Below, one piece after another: positions 39,869 through 52,300 of a stretch of 64,000 nt of DNA (positions are counted from its first letter, which is position 1; each line of letters begins with the position of its first letter). Location of the stretch: contig JAYJMM010000036.1 in NCBI GenBank assembly GCA_037349105.1, positions 4,190,001-4,254,000 of the forward strand, read 5' to 3'. The DNA is from Limnomonas spitsbergensis. Its lineage: Eukaryota > Chlorophyta > Chlorophyceae > Chlamydomonadales. A program made the translations under genes and the position numbers. The notes under the pieces are model-generated. The model saw only the letters and a program-made list of their open reading frames with translations, made no database searches and was not told the origin of the DNA.

Positions 39869-40413
39869 GGTGGTGTTTCCATTGGCTGATGTAGGAACCA
39901 ACCGTCGTGATGTAGGTAATATAAGGAGGCAACCGACGCCAACTGCCTTGATGTAAGCCCAAAATCGCGGCCGATTTTGATGTAAGCTATACCTGGTCGG
40001 AGCCCAGGATTAAGCTACATCAAAGGGTGGTTGAGGATGGTTGTGCCACCTGTCATATTTAGTACCTCGTCGTGGAAGATTGTCTATCGTTAAAGGCGCC
40101 ATTTTTCTGGTATGCACGAAGTTCGAGCCGATGCTTGTGGAGTCGGTCAGATTCGGCCCGTTTGGCGCCGTTTGGGCTCCGATCTGGGCCTGGCCGGGGA
40201 ATTGCAACATCAGTAGCTCACCCTCGATCACAACAGCGCAGCAGAAGCAATCATACACGTATAAGAAGGGAAATGACTACTCTGACCGGTCGAAAATTTT
40301 GGAGCCAATGGAAACACACGACAAATGTATGAGAAATGTAAGCAGAGTCGCGACCAACCGATTTCGAACCGCCTTGACGTAGGAAACGTAGGAACGCCAA
40401 TGGAAACACCCCC
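39869..40413. mobile_element. Harbinger-like MITE, 545 bp
   Basis: The left end GGTGGTGTTTCCATTGGC (39869-39886) matches the inverted right end GCCAATGGAAACACCCCC (40396-40413) at 17 of 18 positions. Both sides are flanked by TTA (39866-39868 and 40414-40416), as expected of the 3-bp TWA target of PIF/Harbinger elements. No transposase is encoded. A further internal CCAATGGAAACAC occurs near 40306. Confidence 0.72.
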
Positions 40414-41387
40414 TTAAAACCCCCTTAAACAGCCAAATGATTGACCGCAAACTTCTTCCCCTGTCACTTTGTTGCAATGGGCTAAAGGCTTCATCATACC
40501 GGAGCCAGACAAAATTAGCTTGTATTTCTTCCAACGCCATCGCGCACCGTATTGGAAGACAACTTGGAGGGGTCACAGAGGGTTTGGGTGTTTTCGGCAG
40601 AGCCCCCCAGGCGGCCGAAGGTCGCGGGGGCGAAGCCCGCAGGGTCACCCCGTATCCGTCAGTCAGTCAGTCCAGGGGTTCCCAGGTCAGTCCGTCCGTC
40701 CGTCCGTCCGTCCGATGTTTCTGGAACGTCCCGGAAACTTTATGCGCTACAGCGCAAATCAACCGGCTGTGTTTATAAAGGTTATTCCTGCCAGACATCA
40801 AAGGCCGAGGTGCAGAAATGAGAAACTCAGCTACCAAGGCTGGATCTCACAGCGGATGACGTAAGGTGTCACGCTGTCCCCTGGTGTCACGTGACAGCTG
40901 TAACTTCGCCTCTCTATGCGCAATTAGATATGCGCAACGCAGAATTAACAACACGCACTTAGCCAGCGATAGAGTTGTGACTCGTATTTTGAAATCCTGC
41001 AACATGGCGAGGGGGTTTGCATGGGGTCCAGGTGACCCCGTCCGCACCTGCGCCTGCCCTCTGGAAAGTCACATACCCGACTGCTCTGCCGTTTTTCGTG
41101 CTGCGCAGCAGCACCTCTGATTACTTGTCCCGAGGTTATCAACGAATCTGTCTAGAACGTCAGCGATGTCTTCAGTTCTATCGGACATGTTGTATATGCG
41201 TACTATCGCGTGGTTGCTGAAGCCGCCCCCTAAGGTGTCAAAGCCACACGTGTGCCATGCAGCCCGGAAGGGCTGGAAAAACATTTTCTGCATGGTGAGC
41301 CGGATCGGAGCAGTATTGCCGTATCCGGATCGGAGCGGCGATCCGCTGCGGATACGAAACATGTTTTGCCGTATTGTGCTACCTTGC
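40414..41387. other. Intergenic, simple repeats
   Basis: Holds (GTCA)n and (GTCC)n runs at 40655-40715 and a GGATCGGAGC repeat near 41295-41340. No gene is recognised. A family M remnant (TATTGTGCTACCTTG) lies at about 41373. Confidence 0.5.
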
Positions 41388-42480
41388 AGTAAACCTTTTG
41401 GGGGGTATTTCTCTCTCCTTTGTGTTCTTCTCCTTCTTTTCCTCCTCCCTTCAGTTTATTTTTTCTTCTTCCAACGGGACAGTTGGGCGCTCACGCGGCC
41501 GAGCCGTTTTTGAGTGGGGCTCCAAAGGTGTTATGTCATTGGCTAGATGCCCTGCATGAATATGCGGCGGTCAAACAGCTCCAAGGCCATGGCGGCCGAC
41601 ATGCAGCTCGCGCTTCGACAGAACACCGAAGGGCGCACATGGTGCAGTGAGCTGATGGAGGCGTTGAAGGAGTTGGAGCGAGGAGAAGCTGCCCCAAAAC
41701 TGTGAGAGGCAGTCTCTGACCTGCAGCCACTACCCGTCCCAGAGGTGCTACACCTAGTGGACGCATCATGTGCAGCTTCAGGTAACTGGCAGGGGAGACC
41801 TAAGGGACCTTGCGACCAAGCACAGGACTGCGGCCGAGCGGGTATGCACTGTTCTAAACAGGACTGCGGCCACCTACCGCGCTTGGTTCCAGTCTACGGC
41901 GGACGCCGTGTTGGCGCATGCTAAGATCCGCACCAGCAATAGTGCGTGCGCTTGTGTGCGCACTAACTTACCGCTGCGGCTTGGTGCGGTTAGCACGGCT
42001 GACACGGGAAGACGACGGGGCGGTCATCAACGTGAGACACGCTGCTACCAGCGGTGTTGGGCAAGGGGAGAAGGCGAGCAGGTGGAGGATGCGCTGCATG
42101 TCTGCTTCCAGTGCCCTAGCGTGAAAGAGAGGCTTTGGGAAAGAGGTTGGACCGGCCCCCCAGAGGGCGCTACAGACTTTTGGCAGTTGTACCAGGGCAG
42201 GCTTGGGTGCGAGGCTCTGACTTTTGTTGAGGACGCAGTAGGCATTGTTGAGGCCTAGTTTGTTGCTTTTCTTTGCCTTCTTGGGGAATAGGCTTGAGAG
42301 AGGAAGGGAATACTTTAGGCTGCCTTTTCCTTTTTGGGGGCTATTCCTTTCTCCTTTGTGTTCTTCTCCTGCTTTCCCTCTTACCTTCAACTCCTTTTCT
42401 TTTCTCCCTATATGACAGTTGGGCACCTGCGCGGCCGAGACTTTTTGACCAGGGCCCAGAAGTGTTGTATCATTGACAAT
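41388..42480 (+). mobile_element. Non-LTR retrotransposon 3' fragments, copy 2 behind another tail
   Basis: 41388-41545 is a tail alone (TTTTGGGGGGTATTTCTCTC to GCCGAGCCGTTTTTGAG). 41546-42258 is a second copy of the C-terminal coding region: MAADMQLALRQNTEGR, then a stop at 41702 and frameshifts, then YQRCWARGEGEQVED and HVCFQCPSVKERL. 42259-42480 is its own tail ending CAGAAGTGTTGTATCATTGAC. The sequence is similar to copy 1 at 34 kb but is a pseudogene. Confidence 0.75.
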
Positions 42481-42484
42481 CCCA

Positions 42485-42610
42485 AACGTGTCAATGGCAT
42501 TACATCTCTGGGCCATGCTGTAAAGGCTCGGCCACGTGGGCGTCCGACTGTCTTGTTAGGAGTAAAACAAGGTGAAGGCTAGAGGAGAAAGGAAGCGAAC
42601 TGACGAAAAA
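42485..42610 (-). mobile_element. Family L tail on minus strand, tail-to-tail with copy 2
   Basis: GTGTCAATGGCATTACATCT, GGGCCATGCTGTAAAGGCTC and CACGTGGGCGTCCGACTGTC are the reverse complement of the tail that has just ended at 42480. Only about 15 bases separate the two ends. Confidence 0.65.
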
Positions 42611-42894
42611 AGGAGAGGGAAAAGACCATCCCCCAAATCGGAAGCATCATCAGCCCGCCCAAATCCTAGCCCTCAACAACGAGGAAAGAAACAAACATAC
42701 CGGTACCAGACACTTGGTCAGAAAAACGTAGTGAAGGGACACACAGATGGCTGCAAAAAAATGGTCGAGACAGGAAGCCAAGCTGACCACCGCCAGAAGT
42801 CTGCCTCACACTGCTGACCAGCTCACCCACAGCACCGTCCTCTAGTGTCCGCTGTGCTGACTGCGCTGAGACGCAACCTTGAGTTGCTTCAAGA

Positions 42895-43025
42895 TTGTGT
42901 CAATGACGTTACACCTCTGGGCCCTGCTCAAAAACGGCTCGGCCGCGTGGGCACCTAACTAAAGAGTTGGGAGGAAAGATGGAAAGAAACACAGAAGGGG
43001 GCAGGACAAAAGAAAGGGGGAAACA
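42895..43025 (-). mobile_element. Family L tail on minus strand
   Basis: GTGTCAATGACGTTACACCT, GGGCCCTGCTCAAAAACGGC and CGCGTGGGCACCTAACTAAA mark another unattached tail. Confidence 0.65.
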
Positions 43026-43395
43026 ATCTTGTGTACTCATAACAAACCCAGGGGTCCCATTGGCCAATTTAGTTCCTGTCAAGATAGTGTCTTAGCGTAT
43101 GTCTTAGCGTATGGTGCTGGGGGGAGCCACTGGCTAATTTCGTTCTGCGTCCTAGTGTATAACCAGTGCTCAAATCAGCTGGTGCTTGGCAGATCCTGTC
43201 CCATGCCGTAAATATCTTGCCCCACGAGACTTGCCCCACACGACTTCTTCCTACAAGGTCGATAACAAAATACCTTTTTCTTACAAGGTCGATGCCATTA
43301 CACATTTACACCCCTTCCTTCATTACACCCTTTCCTTCATTTCACCCTTTCCTTCATTACACCCTTTCCTAGGATATGTTTCAATCCACCCCTGG

Positions 43396-46300
43396 TCAAA
43401 ACTGCATGGTGCCCCTGATGACGACCACTGCCTTGCCAGACACCAACACCCTGTTCCGCTCCGCATCTACCCGCACCGTAAGGTCCCCCCCCCGGAGAGA
43501 ACATTGCCGGGCACTCATTGCTCGCCCAGCGGCAGCAACAGCCGGGACACCGCCCTGCCCGCTGCCGGCAGCTGAGGCTGGGCCGTCCCGCTGCCCGGCG
43601 GCCTGGATCCTGGCCTGCCAGTAGGGGGCCAGCACAGCGTGGGCGGAGCCCGTCACATGATCCTCATTGATGCCCATCCAGGGTCCGAAGAAACGCGACA
43701 GGATGTCATATCCACCTGATAGGACGCAGGAGTGTGACCATGTGCAGAAGAGGGTGGGACGGGGAGGACAGTTGCTAGTAGGAAATGCGCACAAGGTCAG
43801 AGTAAGTGCCATGTTAGCACGACACAGCACAATACAGCACAGGTTTGGCTGAATTGCACTACCAAGGTAGCACAATACGGCACAGGTTACGCCGGGTTGT
43901 ACCACCAAGGTAGCACGATACGGCGGCACAGGTTAAGCCAGGTTGTGCTGTCTGAGTTAGTGCATGCCATGCTGCAATTGAACAGGGCTGTCAGGGGAGC
44001 CGGTCAAGCCATGCATGACAGCCAAGGTTCCTACAGCAGGGCCTCTGGATTCCGTCACCCATCCCCCCAAATCCTGTTTTTTCCGGGCCTAGCCCTTGAC
44101 AATGTCCATTGGAATAAATCCTGTGGGTGTCATAAATTCTCAAACAGGGGTATAAAAACCACAGGCCCAGGGAGCCAGGTCGAGTTATACCCCGTGATAG
44201 CGGTTAGCACCAATGGCTTTGCACACGGCTGATCGCCGCGCCCCCCAAGCAGCACCTAAAAGAGTATCAACCTGGTATTTTCTGTCTGTACGGAGGCTGA
44301 ACCCAGCTGCAGCTTAAGAACAGTTCCAGCCATAACGTTAAGACATATCCTTTAGCCAAACCTTTGAGCCAAAACCGGGAGCCAAAACCTTCAGCCAAAG
44401 CTGGAGCCAAACCCTTAAGCAAGACGTCCAGCCAAAACCCTGCCACGGCGTTCCTGTACCGTAGCCCAAACCCCTGGCTCAGCTAGCTGCGTCTCACCTT
44501 CCACGATACCGCTAACAAGCCACAATCGTTATGCAACCTACCACAGACACACAGTGTTGCAGCAAACCCCGAACCCTCAAACCTCAACTCTCAAGCACAC
44601 AAATATGCAGCAAACCCTTAACCCTTAACCCTAGACTCTCAAGCACACAAATATGCAGCAAACCCTGAACCCTCAACTCTCAAGCACAACAATGCAGCAA
44701 ACTCTTTACCCTCAACCCTTGACTCTCTAGCACACAAAAATGCAGCAAACCTGTAACCCTTAATCCTAGACTCTCAAGCACACAAATATGCAGCAAACCC
44801 TTAAACCTAAATCCTCAAACACATAGTGCTGCAGCAAATGGCACGTATCGCCCGATCACCAGGACCCATTCTTGGCCCACCTCCTGACGTGGTCACAATG
44901 ACGCCCTTCACGTCCCCCGCCGGCCCCGCCTCTGCAACCATGCCTGGGATGTCAGGCTGCATGGACTCGAGCTGCTGCCGAGTGGTCCCGTCCTCAAGGC
45001 ACAGCAGCAAGTACTTCAGCCCGCTGCTGGCGGCGTACCGCACCTCACGCACCTGCAGGTACAAACAACTGCTGGTATAACTGCTGGTATAAACAACTGC
45101 CGGCGCCGTACCGCACCCCACGCACCTGCAGGTACAAACTATTGCTGGTATGAACAACTGCCAGCAACATACCGCACCTCACGCACCTGCAGGTAAAAAC
45201 AACTGCTTGTACAAACAACTGCAGGTAGAAACAACTGCTTGTACAAACAACTGCATGTACAAACAACTGCTTGTACAAACAACTGCAGGAGTGCATGTAC
45301 AAATAACTGCTTACACAAACAACTGCAGGTACAAACAACTGCTGGGACAAACAACTGCAGGAGTGCAGGTACAAACAACTGCTAGGACAAACATCTGCAG
45401 GAGTGCAGGTACAAACAACTGCAGGAGTGCAGGTACAAACAACTGCAGGAGTGCAGGTACAAATAACTGCAGGAGTGCAGGTACAAACAACTGCAGGAGT
45501 GCAGGTACAAACAACTGCAGGAGTGCAGGTACAAATAAATGCAGGAGTGCAGGTACAAACAAGTGCAGGAGTGCAGCTACAAACAACTGCAGGAGTGCAG
45601 GTACAAACAACTGCTAGGACAAACATCTGCAGGTACAAACAACTGCAGGAGTGCATGTACAAACAACTGCAGGAGTGCAGGTACAAATAACTGCAGGAGT
45701 GCAGGTACAAACAACTGCAGGAGTGCAGGAACAAACAACTGCAGGAGTGCAGGTACAAATAACTGCATGAGTGCAGGTACAAACAACTGCAGGAGTGCAG
45801 GTACAAACAACTGCAGGAGTGCAGGTACAAATAAATGCAGGAGTGCAGGTACAAACATCTGCAGGAGTGCAGGTACAAACATCTGCAGGAGTGCAGGAAC
45901 AAACAACTGCAGGAGTGCAGGTACAAATAACTGCAGGAGTGCAGGTACAAACAACTGCAGGAGTGCAGGTACAAATAAATGCAGGAGTGCAGGTACAAAC
46001 ATCTGCAGGAGTGCAGGTACAAATAACTGCAGGAGTGCAGGTACAAACAACTGCAGGAGTGCAGGAACAAACAACTGCAGGAGTGCAGGTACAAATAACT
46101 GCAGGAGTGCAGGTACAAACAACTGCTAGGACAAACATCTGCAGGTACAAACAACTGCAGGAGTGCATGTACAAACAACTGCAGGAGTGCAGGTACAAAT
46201 AAATGCAGGAGTGCAGGTACAAACAACTGCAGGAGTGCAGGAACAAACAACTGCAGGAGTGCAGGTACAAATAACTGCAGGAGTGCAGGTACAAACAACT

Positions 46301-49300
46301 GCAGGAGTGCAGGTACAAATAAATGCAGGAGTGCAGGTACAAACATCTGCAGGAGTGCAGGTACAAATAAATGCAGGAGTGCAGGCACAAACAAGTGCAG
46401 GAGTGCAGCTACAAACAACTGCAGGAGTGCAGGTACAAACAACTGCAGGAGTGCAGGCACAAACAAATGCAGGAGTGCAGGTACAAACAACTGCAGGAGT
46501 GCAGGTACAAACAACTGCAGGAGTGCAGGTACAAACAAATGCAGGAGTGCAGGTACAAACAACTGCAGGAGTGCAGGTACAAATAACTGCAGGAGTGCAG
46601 GTACAAATAACTGCAGGAGTGCAGGTACAAATAACTGCAGGAGTGCAGGTACAAACAACTGCAGGAGTGCAGGTACAAACAACTGCAGGAGTGCAGGTAC
46701 AAACAACTGCAGGAGTGCAGGTACAAATAACTGCTTACACAAACAACAGCAGGTGCAAACAACTGCAGGTACAAACAACAGCAGGAGTGCAGGTACAAAT
46801 AACTGCAGGAGTGCAGGTACAAACAACTGCAGGAGTGCAGGTAAAAACAACAGTAGGAGTGCAGGTACAAATAACTGCAGGAGTGCAGGTACAGACATCT
46901 GCAGGTACAAACAACAGCAGGAGTGCAGGTACAAACAACAGCAGGAGTGCAGGTACAAATAACTGCTTACACAAACAACAGCAGGTGCAAACAACTGCAG
47001 GAGTGCAGGTACAAATAACTGCTTACACAAACAACAGCAGGTGCAAACAACTGCAGGTAAAAACAACAGCAGGAGTGCAGGTACAAATAACTGCAGGAGT
47101 GCAGGTACAAATAACTGCTAACACAAACAACAGCAGGTGCAAACAACTGCAGGAGTGCAGGTACAAATAACTGCTTACACAAACAACAGCAGGTGCAAAC
47201 AACTGCAGGTAAAAACAACAGCAGGTGCAAACAACTGCAGGAGTGCAGGTACAAATAACTGCTTACACAAACAACAGCAGGTGCAAACAACTGCAGGTAA
47301 AAACAACAGCCGGCAGCATACCGTACATCACACACCTGCACGTACAAACAACAAAGACGCATTCGCAAGAACGACCAGGTGCAGGTGTCTGAAGGCACTG
47401 ATTTTACATTTGAAAGTGTTTTGCTTCGATACATAGAGGTTTCAGGTGGCCAGGGGCAACGTATCGCTGCAACATCCTGCTGCAACACCTTGCTGCAGCA
47501 TCATGCTGCAACACCTCGATGCAATGGGTCGCAACACCTGGCAAAAAGAACGTGTCACAATCCCTCGCTGCACTGTCTGGATGCAACACCTCACTGATGT
47601 GTCAAAAGCCCACTCAAGTAACGTCCTCTGCCTGGCACTAAGCCAATGCAGCTCAAGGGTTCAGGGTTCGAGGTTCAGGTTCAGGGTTCAGGGTTCAAAG
47701 TTCAGGGTTCAGGGTTACGAGTCTAGGGTTTAAGGCCGCAGGCACTCTTCACCTTGCAGCCTCCCAGACTAAAGCTGGCTGCTGCCGTCAGCTGACCCTG
47801 CCATGGCCATATGCAGAATAAGCGGCATCAGGTTCCCCAGCTGACGTTAGGCGACCTTGCCATGACCATAGGCAGAGTCAGAACCTGCAACATGGAGTTA
47901 CCCGGCCACCACCAAGGGTTGCGCCAGCTGCTGCCACACGGCCCAACACATCAGATGCTCCTGGCCACAAGCAACCTCCCCGGTCGATCACATTTCACTA
48001 CACGCAGATGTCCCATCGCAGCTGCAACCCTGTTAGATCCGGCTAGATTGTGTCAGACCCTGTTAGATTCGGCTAGATCCTGCCAGATTCTGTTAGATCC
48101 GGCTAGATCGTGTCAGACCCTGTTAGATACGGCTAGATCGTGTCAGATTCTGATAGATCTAGCTAGGTCCTGTCAGACCCTGATAGATCCGGCTAGATCT
48201 TGTCAGACCCTGTTAGACCCGGCTAGATCCTGTCAGACCCTGTTAGATCCGGCTAGATCCTGTCAGACCCTGTTAGATCTTGCTTTACAAGTCGATGAGG
48301 GGCACATGACCTCCGGCCAGTGGCTACCCCCTGATCCCACCAACCCTGAATTATGATCATTGAAACTTAGAACCCCTCAACCCTTTCCCCACGAGCAGCA
48401 GTACCTATACCCTAAAGGCCTAAACCATAAACCCTCTTACCTTGAGGCCTCCCGTGCACGCTCTCACAAACACCCCCCCTGGGTTCATGCAGGCAGCCGG
48501 CGGAGGGTCGGACGGGTCGGCCAGGGGCAAGCCCATCTCCAACTGCTGGTCTACCTCCAACACCCCGCTCAAGGTGTGGAAATAGATCACGGCCGAGGTG
48601 TTTCCCCGCTCTGTATGCAGCAGCAGCAGCAGCAGCAGGGTTAAGAAGAAGGACGTGGGAGCAGATCACAGCCGAGGGGTTGTCCAGCTCCGTGCACAGA
48701 GTTGTCTCGGCAGCAGCTATGTCAGAGCGAGCGTCAGGAATCTTCCAGAGTGGTCATAGAGAAAGAACTGCGCCCTGTGAGGGGGACGTGAGAGTTAAGG
48801 AAACAGTGCAGCTTGGGCCGAGCCACATCCGCGCTGTAACAGAGAGCTGGCACCTAGCAAGTGAAATGTTAATGACGGTCAGAGATGGTAGCTGGGATAT
48901 GCCATGCCGTGCCTCCTGGTCTCCAGTCCGTCCCGTGCATCATAGGAGCAGCTGTTTAAAAAGATTTAGGCACAAGGAAAGGAAATGACTTCCAGTAAAT
49001 TCATGGGGGGGGAAAGTACCGTAAAAAGAAAATACTGTATACCGGTTTATACCGGAACTTAATTTTTAAAATATTTACGTATAGAGATAATTTTGTTAAG
49101 AGGCATGCTTCAGTTTAAACACGCCGTCACTTTTTTTATTGTTCCGATGACTCCAGAGTGTGTGTGATGTCTGCAGAGGGACAGAGGTACTTGTACCTCT
49201 GGAAGGCAGTACATTACATTGCTCATGTAAGTGTGATTCAGCTACAATTCAGCAGAACCACAGCCTACAGCAGAGGGGGGAGGCATCTGTTGTAAGACCG

Positions 49301-52300
49301 GGTGCTTGGGCCACCAACCGCAGGCCGGTCCAGGTTTGATCCCCGTCGGCTCAGTGACGGCTGCCAACGGCCTGCCAACAACGGTCTGGGGTGCACACAA
49401 AAAGACTGGCAGGCCACCATCAGCCCAGTGGCGGCTGCTGACAGTCTGCCAAGGGGGGTATGGTCTGCAAATCAACACTGGCCCGGTGCCGTAAACATTA
49501 AATTTATTTTAAGTTTATTTTAAGTCCAAATTTTGAGATAGCTTAAACATTTGAACTTCAGACTGGAGAGTTGGTTGCTGAGCTGACTACGAGATTTTGA
49601 CAAGCCAAGCTCTGTTCCAAGCTCTGCCTACAAGCTAGGCAGCTAGCTCTCTCAATCACATTTCTGGTGTACATACCTCTATTATCAAATGGGGCGGCTT
49701 CCTTTATCCACACATTTTTTTATGTATATACCGTATTCACTTATCTACGGTACCATAGATTTGATTTGCCTTCCCTCGGATATGAAGAAACGATTTCTTT
49801 TCATGCTGTCCTCAGGGCAAACTTTCGACCAAAACTCTCATTGTCTGACTGAAATCTGGCGTAGACAATCGATAATTAGTAATTGTATGGATTCCTCAAC
49901 CCCAAACAACGTTTATTATGAGGAAAGGCAAACCAAATCTACAGTTACGGTATCCTCCATTATTAAAATTGGCGGCTTCCTTCATCCACACACTTGCTTG
50001 CGTACTTAGTTTTTAATTTATCCAGCGAGGCCCTTCTGCGCATCGGCATCTACCGTTACCCATGTATTATCCCAATATTATCAGCCTGATATTCACCCTG
50101 AATAAGAACTGCTGCCGATGCCAGCGTGGCATGGCCGCACATGGGCACCTCCGTGGTGGGAGTGAACCAACGCAACGCAAAATGGCTGCAGGCCTGGAAT
50201 TCGTCGCCCGACCGATCCCGGCCGTGAGGGCACTCCTCGAGCACCTGTGGTAATACAACAAGGTGTGCGTGGGGGGGTTATTGTTTTAGCTATACCCACT
50301 TCAGCCACATCACGGCCTAAGTGTGTATGGGGGTTATTGCTTAGCTTCTGAAGATTTGCTTTGCCCACCCTCACAATTTATGTTGTTTGGGTTGAGGGAT
50401 CCGTAAATTTACTGATCGCCGATTGTCCGCGCCAGTTTTCAGTCGAAAATTAAGAGTCTTAGATGACAGTTCGCCCTGAGGATTCCCTGAGGGCAGCATT
50501 AGAAGAATTCGATGTTTATTGCCCGAGGGAAGGCAAATCAAATCTACGCTATATACACTTCAGCCACATCACGGCCTTCGGCCAAGGGGACCTGGTTCAC
50601 CTAGCTTAGGCCCATGCCGCGCTGTTTCCTTAACCCTCACGCCCCTGCGGGGCGTAGTTTCCTTCTTTCTTTCTCACCTAGCCCCCTTCCTTGACCAACG
50701 GTTGCGGGCCTAGGATTGGTTCCCAGCAGCCGTATTTGTAAAGTCTCCGTTCGCCCAGTGATGGCCTGGTAGCAGCCATGCACCACCCCGAATTCGGCCT
50801 GCCGCGCAAAAATGCTATGCGGGGGTCCAGGCAGGGAGTCGTGAATTACAGACTGAGGTTGGAGCTCCGAGGCTCACCACCAGTTAGGGGTAAGGGGCAT
50901 GCCTGCAGCAGCTGTGACCAAAGCAGCCAGGTGGAGGGGGTCGAGCGAAACGGATTTGTGAGGGTAGGGGCTGAGGTGGGGGGCTAAAGCTGGAGGCTAA
51001 GGATGCGCGCTAAAATACCCCCCCCCCCTCAGCCTTAGCCCGCAGCGTAGTAATAACCATCAGTCAGGGTTGAGGAAATCGGAATGGGAAAGCAGGGAGG
51101 AAATTATGAGCAAGGTAGCCAGTTGGGGAATAACAGACTAGGAATTGTGTGGTCGGGGTGGTACGTTTGGAGGCTGAGGCTGACCGCTGGCCAAATGGTG
51201 CAGGGTTTAGGGTTTAGGGTTCAAATGGGGAAGCTGGTGATGCTTGTGAAAAAGACAGCCAGGTCGGAGGGTCAAGATTTGGTCAACACTGGGCCTGCTA
51301 TGGAGGCCTGTCAATTAATTCAAATCATTTGCTGTCATACACCTGGGAAAATCGACGTCCCCAAACAAGCCCAAGTGTCACCAAGCAAAAACAAATTTGT
51401 CGTTTCGGGGGGCTAATGCTCGCTACAGTGACTGGCGTAATAATAATAATAATAATAATAATGATCATAGTCGCCAATTCAGAACCGCGATGTTGGGGGA
51501 TAAGTTGGAGGCTTAGCACGATAAGCCACAGCCCCGGATTGTGGTGCACTTCTAGGGCAGCATTGAAGAAGAAGGCTAGGTGCGGTAGAGGAAGGGCGGT
51601 CCATACTCGCAATGGTGAGGTGATCCACGCCCCAGGGTGTATTGATTGATTTAATTATTTATTTGAGGTAAGGGGCTAGGGTTGCCAGGGGGGCCTGGCC
51701 AATCACCGGTTAATTGTATGGAAATTGTTAGGACATGGGACATTCTTTGGAAAATGTTGTGGGAATATGTGGCCATGGCCTTTCGAGCCTTGCACGCACG
51801 TTCTTCCCTGACTATGGACTGTACACCAGCCTGTAAGACTGGATCTAAGGGTTTCGGGTTTAAGGGTTGAGGGTTTGAGGTTGAACCTTGAACCCTGAAC
51901 TAGCCTTCTAGACTGGATCAAAGGGTTTCAGGTTTGAGGGTTTAGGGTTTGGGGTTTAACCCTACAACTTATCCCAGAACTAGCCTACTCGACTGGATCA
52001 AATATCCTATTTTCCTGCGTCCTCCCGCCTATCAGTGCTAACGATCTCCTCACGAGACCTGCGCCAGGTATGAACAGTGTTTGTTTGGGTAAACAGACTC
52101 TTGAGTTAATATCTTCAGCTATGAGTCCACCTTCGGAAAAGGCCCAACTGGGGTCAAACCTTGACCTTCCAACATTTACCTTCTGGACCGCTAAAAGGTG
52201 AAATGTAGCTGAAATGTAGCCGAGCTACAAAATAAGAAAGGCAACACCTGAAAACACACACTGCTGCTGCTGATGATGACTGAGCTGATGTCGCATTGCC

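Noticed and set aside
45045..47170. Open frames of up to 673 codons on both strands
   Set aside because: They arise from the 24-bp array in PhzF intron 3. All frames are open and no splice or family signal exists.
48412..48669. 85-codon minus-strand frame beginning MICSHVLLL
   Set aside because: Wrong frame over the real PhzF exon 3 (48610-48474).
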